A stretch of 64,000 bases of DNA from Hymenobacter sp. DG25B. Lineage in GTDB: Bacteria > Bacteroidota > Bacteroidia > Cytophagales > Hymenobacteraceae. The first letter of the stretch is position 1, and every line of letters starts with the position of its first letter. Below the pieces are notes generated by a model, which saw nothing but the letters and a program-made list of their open reading frames with translations, was not told the origin of the DNA and did no database searches. The position numbers and the translations under genes are program-made. The stretch spans positions 3,038,001 through 3,102,000 of the forward strand of contig NZ_CP010054.1 of the NCBI RefSeq assembly GCF_000801315.1, in the 5' to 3' direction. Below, piece by piece: positions 60,142-64,000 of this stretch.

Positions 60142-61467
60142 TTATTCTTTTAACAGCAGGCGCTGCGTGAGCAAACCAGTGGTGGTGATGGCCTGCACCG
60201 TATAAATACCCAAGCTTCGCTGTCCCAGTTGGATCTGGCGCTGAAGATTTCCCCGGGTAGCCGCCGTAAATGCCTCACTGTATACTACACGCCCCAGGTT
60301 ATCAAGCACGCGCAGTAGCTTGCACTCTCCGGGGGTATGCACTTCTACCACCAGCTGCGCGGCGTTGCCTGCCTGCCCGTAAGCCAAGAGTTCCGCCTTG
60401 ATGGCCGTGGCCTGCACTACCGCCACCGACGAAAATGCCTGCGTACCGTCGGTATCCGTCTGGCGCAGCCGGTAGTAGTTGGTACCCGTAACCGGCTCGG
60501 CATCAGTAGCGGAGTATTGTTGCAGGGTACTGGTATGCCCGGCAGCGGGTACGCTCACAATAGGTTTGAACACATGCGCATCGGTGGAGCGCTCTACCGT
60601 GAAATTGGCGGAGGCCCGCTCCAGCGCCGTGGTCCAGCTTAGCTGTACCTTACCCCCTACGTAGTGGGCCGTAAAGCTATTCAGCTCCACGGGCAGAGAG
60701 GGTGGCGGACAGCCGTTGTTGGGAATCTCCACGGCGGTGTTCACCTGCAGCTTGCTATCCAGGGTATTCCGCCCACAGCCCCCACCTCTTTTCACACATA
60801 CCACAACGGCATCGGAGAATAACCCTTTTAAGGGGCCGTTATTCACGCTCAGCACTGCGCCTTCAACCGTTAAGCTTGCCCCGCTCAAGCCTTGGTCAAT
60901 ATCCGGGTTAGTGGCTTCGGTATCGGTATTGCCGTTATACACAATCAGGTCGCCTTTCACTACTACATTAGAGGAAATAGCGAAGGTGGATTGATTACTG
61001 AGTAGCAGATTGCAGTCCAGCGTGGTGGCTGATCTGATAGAGGCATCCGACTTATAGAACTCCAGGGTTGCAGCCGTTATCTTGCCGCCACTGGCAATGG
61101 ATAATCGTTGGACGACTTTATTAGTTTGCTCTACAAACTTCAGCGTCCTTCCTGTTGCAACTAATTCACCCAAACTACCTATGGCAATTTTGCCATCTTT
61201 TCCTCCTGCAACATAGTTATCAGTCAGTTCGACTTTACGATCTATCGTTACAACATTATTCCACCCAGAGGTAGGAAAATCTGGCATAGTCAGTCCGGCA
61301 GGGCTGCTGCTTCTGGTCCAGGAGGCGGCGGCGTTCCATTGCAAGGCAGCACCGGGTAGCAAGGCTGCCGAAGCGGTACTGTAGTAGTAGATCTGCCCGT
61401 ATCCATTGGTAAAGGCGCTAAACAGCGCTACCATGAATAGCAAAAAGGAGCGTAGAGTTGCTTTCAT
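60142..61467 (-). CDS. T9SS-secreted protein with type A sorting domain, copy 2
   Basis: A 441-aa paralogue of the preceding protein. ATG 61467 gives a signal peptide (KATLRSFLLFMVALFSAFTNGYG). The N-terminal region repeats the pattern of beta strands (DGKIAIGSLGEL). The Ig-like region has LPVELNSFTAHYVGGKVQLSWTTALERASANFTVERS, nearly matching copy 1 (LPVELISFAAKYVNEQVELSW...). The C-terminal sorting domain has LLRVLDNLGRVVYSEAF and IYTVQAITTTGLLTQRLLLKE. It has a CGRN motif with Cys pairs (CVKRGGGCG) absent from copy 1. Both are probably surface or secreted proteins of unknown role. Confidence 0.88.
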   Translation of the reverse strand: MKATLRSFLLFMVALFSAFTNGYGQIYYYSTASAALLPGAALQWNAAASWTRSSSPAGLTMPDFPTSGWNNVVTIDRKVELTDNYVAGGKDGKIAIGSLGELVATGRTLKFVEQTNKVVQRLSIASGGKITAATLEFYKSDASIRSATTLDCNLLLSNQSTFAISSNVVVKGDLIVYNGNTDTEATNPDIDQGLSGASLTVEGAVLSVNNGPLKGLFSDAVVVCVKRGGGCGRNTLDSKLQVNTAVEIPNNGCPPPSLPVELNSFTAHYVGGKVQLSWTTALERASANFTVERSTDAHVFKPIVSVPAAGHTSTLQQYSATDAEPVTGTNYYRLRQTDTDGTQAFSSVAVVQATAIKAELLAYGQAGNAAQLVVEVHTPGECKLLRVLDNLGRVVYSEAFTAATRGNLQRQIQLGQRSLGIYTVQAITTTGLLTQRLLLKE

Positions 61468-61760
61468 CACATTCCAACTTTATGGTTCAATTATTTAATT
61501 GAATTTTCATATAATATAAATCTTAACTCTACCCGTAGCAAGTGTTTTTGTTATATTATTATATTATTTATACCTATAACGATAATAAACAAAACTGCGT
61601 AGCCTACTTCCCGGTAGCCGGTTAGGGAGCATTTACTCAAGTTTTGAAAGGTGAGGCCACCGGCATCTTCCGCCTTCATCAGCATGTTTTTCCAGCTCCT
61701 GTTTTTCTCCCTGCACTCGACACGGCTTAACAGACGGCACATTCCCACCCGAAAAGGCAT
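61468..61760. other. Intergenic region between T9SS gene 2 and 61815 gene
   Basis: AT-rich near 61500-61580, no recognised gene. The minus-strand frame 61551-61760 (69 codons) has no domain and no clear start signal, and is not reported as a gene. Confidence 0.4.
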
Positions 61761-61796
61761 AAAAAAGCCCGCTGGCGAATACCAGCGGGCTTTTTT
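61761..61796 (-). terminator. Terminator after the 61815 gene
   Basis: Perfect 15-bp arms AAAAAAGCCCGCTGG / CCAGCGGGCTTTTTT with a 6-nt loop. Confidence 0.9.
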
Positions 61797-61814
61797 ACAG
61801 AAACGGAGTGATGG

Positions 61815-63032
61815 TTATTTTTTGACCATCGTGCCAAAAGCGCCTTTTCTTTCGAAGGCAGCAATTACTTCGTCCTCCACCGGCGTACGCTTCACCACGG
61901 GGTTGTTGGCCCAGAACTCCGGGTCATACTTAATGCTGCGAATGGCATCCAGGTCACGGTCTTTCGTGCTTACCCGGGCGTATTTAATGGCCGTAGGTGT
62001 GGGCGTGGTATCGTAGAAGAACGTGAACGACTGCACATTAATAGGCGTGGCTGCCTTGCCGGCGCTGGTTAGCTCAGCCTGCAGGCTGGTTTTCATATAG
62101 GATAAGGGCGTGGGGCCGGTGGCACCGGCGGCATCCTGAAAAGCCATTTCTATCCGCAGCTGGGGGTTGCGAAATTTCTGGTTGGGATTGGTGGAGGTGG
62201 CCGTGAAGTTAGGCGTCGTCATTTGGTAGCGCAGCACCTGGTAAGTATCCGTATCAACCCAGATAGTGCCCTTCGATTCATATTTCTCCAGCTCGGGGCG
62301 GGTTTCAAAGGTAATTTCCGCCACGCCACCCTTGGTAGAATCGGGGCCGGCCACAATGCCCTTTATTTCGAGCAGGTAGTTTTTGAAGGTGTTGGGGCTA
62401 AGCAGCGCCAGGGATTTAGTGCTATCCATGCGCGGATCAAACAACCCAAAGGAGCGGGTATACAGCGAGAAGTTGCTGAAGCTGGTTACAGCCTGCTTGC
62501 CGGCGTAGCGGCCCTGCGCAATGGCCGTGCCCTCTATGCGGGAGTTATTGGACTTCACATTCCAGATAACTTCCTGCAGCTCCGTGGGCTCGCCCCCGAT
62601 GCGCGTAATCTGGCGGTAGAAGGCTTTGCCGTAGAATTTCTGGTCATATTCTTTCTGCAGGCGCTGGTAGGCCCGGTCTACCAACCGAAAAGCATAGCTG
62701 CCTACTTTCACCTCCGGCAGCGTAATTGTAGCCGAGGCCAGGGAAACCGCCAGCGGCTCGGCCCCGGAGGTAACCCGCACGGTGTCGCGCTGGTGGCTGA
62801 GCTCGGAGAAAACCAGGGTGCGCGGCAAGGATGGCACGTTGATGGAGAATTCGCCGTTTTCGTTGCTGGCCGTGCCCAACGTGGTGCCGCTCACGCCAAT
62901 GCTTACAAAAGGAAGCGGCTCGCGGGTATCTTTATCGATAACGGTGCCGCGCAGCATGACCTGCGCCTGGGCAAGCTGGGTGAGTAGCAAAAAAGCCACC
63001 ATTAGCCCCAGGGCCTTAGAAAATGGGCGCAT
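61815..63032 (-). CDS. Carboxypeptidase-regulatory-like domain outer-membrane-associated protein
   Basis: A 405-aa exported protein (from ATG 63032: MRPFSKALGLMVAFLLLTQLAQAQ). Residues 26-105 form a CarboxypepD_reg-like beta sandwich (MLRGTVIDKDTREPLPFVSIGV, GTTLGTASNENGEFSINV). Such domains precede many Bacteroidota outer-membrane and TonB-linked proteins. The rest (about 110-405) is a beta-rich region with FYGKAFYRQITRIGGEPTELQEV and WVDTDTYQVLRYQM, similar to the DUF5686-type family, but without a long barrel. Function unknown; a role in surface nutrient use or envelope assembly is inference. Start 63080 would add 16 residues and is not preferred. Confidence 0.75.
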   Translation of the reverse strand: MRPFSKALGLMVAFLLLTQLAQAQVMLRGTVIDKDTREPLPFVSIGVSGTTLGTASNENGEFSINVPSLPRTLVFSELSHQRDTVRVTSGAEPLAVSLASATITLPEVKVGSYAFRLVDRAYQRLQKEYDQKFYGKAFYRQITRIGGEPTELQEVIWNVKSNNSRIEGTAIAQGRYAGKQAVTSFSNFSLYTRSFGLFDPRMDSTKSLALLSPNTFKNYLLEIKGIVAGPDSTKGGVAEITFETRPELEKYESKGTIWVDTDTYQVLRYQMTTPNFTATSTNPNQKFRNPQLRIEMAFQDAAGATGPTPLSYMKTSLQAELTSAGKAATPINVQSFTFFYDTTPTPTAIKYARVSTKDRDLDAIRSIKYDPEFWANNPVVKRTPVEDEVIAAFERKGAFGTMVKK

Positions 63033-63256
63033 GGCCCCGGAAAAAGAACGGCGAAAAAAAAGCGAAGACCGATAAATCAAAACAGCCAGGATTGAAGTGT
63101 GAAGATTGAGAAACCGTAAACGCCTGCGCTAACGGCCGGCATATGTAGCATTCACAAAAAACGAACCGGATAGTGGTCAAACCAACTATCCTACGCAGAA
63201 AGATAATCTTTGCTTTTCCTTTGTTGCCGGTTACCTCACGTCTTAGCCCTCCCTTA

Positions 63257-64000
63257 ATGAAAGCTTCTCTCCTTCTTGCAGCCCTAACTTCTTTATATAT
63301 AGGTACCCAGACGCCCGCGCTGGCCCAGCATAAAAAAGAGCTGCGCATTGCCTTTGGCTCCTGTAACCGCCACGATTTACCCCAGCCCCTCTGGGACGAC
63401 ATTGCCCAAGACAAGCCGCAGGTGTGGATCTGGCTGGGCGACAACATTTACGGCGACACCGACGACATGCAGGTGATGCGCCAGAAGTACGATGCCCAGT
63501 TCAACCAGGAAGGCTACCGCCACCTGCGCGAGCAGGGCACGGCCGTCATCGGTACCTGGGACGACCACGACTACGGCCGCAACGACGGCGACAAGAACTA
63601 CCCCTTCAAGAAGCAGAGTCAGCAGGTAACCCTGGATTTTCTGCAGGAGCCAGCCGCCAGTCCGCGCCGCCAGCAGGAAGGTATTTATGCCGCCTACGAG
63701 TACAAAGCGGGCCGCAAAAAGGTGAAAGTGATTCTGCTGGATGACCGCTACTTTCAGGACACGCTGTACCGCGACGCCAACAAAGTATACCACCCCAACC
63801 TGACCGGCGACATTCTGGGCGAGGCCCAGTGGAAGTGGCTGGAGCAGCAGCTCACCAACTCCGATGCCGATGCCCATATCATTGCCTCCGGCATTCAGTT
63901 TCTGCCTCAGGAGCACGTGTATGAGAAGTGGGCCAACTTCCCCAAGTCCCGCCAGCGCCTGCTGGATTTGCTGGTTTCCACCAAAACCAAGGGTGTGCTG
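63257..64000 (+). CDS. PhoD-like phosphatase, N-terminal part (runs off window)
   Basis: Open from ATG 63257 to the window end (248 codons seen). It starts with a signal peptide (MKASLLLAALTSLYIGTQTPALAQ). The PhoD/alkaline phosphatase D-like metallophosphatase core follows: IAFGSCNRHD, WIWLGDNIYGDTDDM (metal ligand Asp), GTWDDHDYGRND (Asp-His) and IASGIQFLPQEH. These match the calcineurin-like dinuclear site. Substrates of the family are phosphodiesters and phosphomonoesters in the periplasm. The remaining C-terminal part is outside. The gene is divergent from the 61815 gene and has no Tat twin-arginine motif, unlike Bacillus PhoD. Confidence 0.88.
   Translation, partial: MKASLLLAALTSLYIGTQTPALAQHKKELRIAFGSCNRHDLPQPLWDDIAQDKPQVWIWLGDNIYGDTDDMQVMRQKYDAQFNQEGYRHLREQGTAVIGTWDDHDYGRNDGDKNYPFKKQSQQVTLDFLQEPAASPRRQQEGIYAAYEYKAGRKKVKVILLDDRYFQDTLYRDANKVYHPNLTGDILGEAQWKWLEQQLTNSDADAHIIASGIQFLPQEHVYEKWANFPKSRQRLLDLLVSTKTKGVL

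Noticed and set aside
61551..61760. 69-codon minus-strand frame between T9SS gene 2 and its neighbour
   Set aside because: No domain, no promoter or conserved start, and it overlaps the terminator region.

Overview
The window looks like chromosomal DNA of a GC-rich member of the Bacteroidota, most likely Cytophagales and close to Hymenobacter. The signs are Bacteroidota-type promoters (-7 TAnnTTTG with an upstream TTG about 20 bp away), almost no Shine-Dalgarno sequences, T9SS sorting domains, DUF4199 and BatA proteins, menaquinone synthesis and an rRNA operon of matching type. The genus assignment is inference. Nearly all genes are chromosomal housekeeping genes. I see no prophage, insertion sequence, CRISPR array or classical defence island.

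Layout. 1-5.4 kb (minus strand): a cut-off 7TMR-DISM receptor, a secreted GH5-CBM6 glucanase, menA, a lipoprotein glutathione peroxidase and a LOG-family enzyme. 5.4-13.8 kb: argS, an arginase/agmatinase-family enzyme divergent from a 466-aa arginine decarboxylase (a likely polyamine pair), two tandem 50-aa lipoproteins, gmhB, a HemY-type porphyrinogen oxidase and a Dpm1-like GT2. 13.8-25.1 kb: TerC, an AsmA-like/GT51 transglycosylase fusion, purB, a frameshifted GT9 heptosyltransferase, then a minus-strand run GT4-GT2-DUF4199-DUF4199-BatA (listed from downstream to upstream). 25.5-31.4 kb: a minus-strand rRNA operon (16S, tRNA-Ile, tRNA-Ala, 23S, 5S) preceded by an array of five or six tandem promoters and carrying two identical boxA-like elements. 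31.8-36.2 kb: coupled fur-STAS-purA, then relA/spoT. 36.4-40.3 kb: tRNA-Leu, tig, clpP and clpX (protein folding and turnover). 40.7-44.8 kb: a SulP transporter/carbonic anhydrase fusion with a two-component system. 44.9-51.7 kb: an AT-rich orphan gene, lpxB, a QueD/PTPS enzyme, a BtuC/BtuF-like importer pair, hldD and an FAD/NAD(P)-binding protein. 52-64 kb: a quinone oxidoreductase, a DCC protein near an HTTM membrane protein, small lipoproteins, a DUF885 protein, two T9SS-secreted paralogues, a carboxypeptidase-regulatory-like protein and a cut-off PhoD-like phosphatase.

How genes work together: gmhB, the GT9 gene, hldD and lpxB all serve lipid A or heptose-containing LPS but are scattered. 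tig-clpP-clpX is a classical chaperone/protease cluster. purA and purB (both AMP branch) are in separate operons. The strongest unexplained signals are the rRNA promoter array, several long perfect palindromes (two of them related, nested and REP-like, and one AT-rich with 25-bp arms), a shared CCTTATATATAAGG-type motif near fur and upstream of the rRNA promoters, and catalytic-residue changes in the carbonic anhydrase, the histidine kinase and GmhB.
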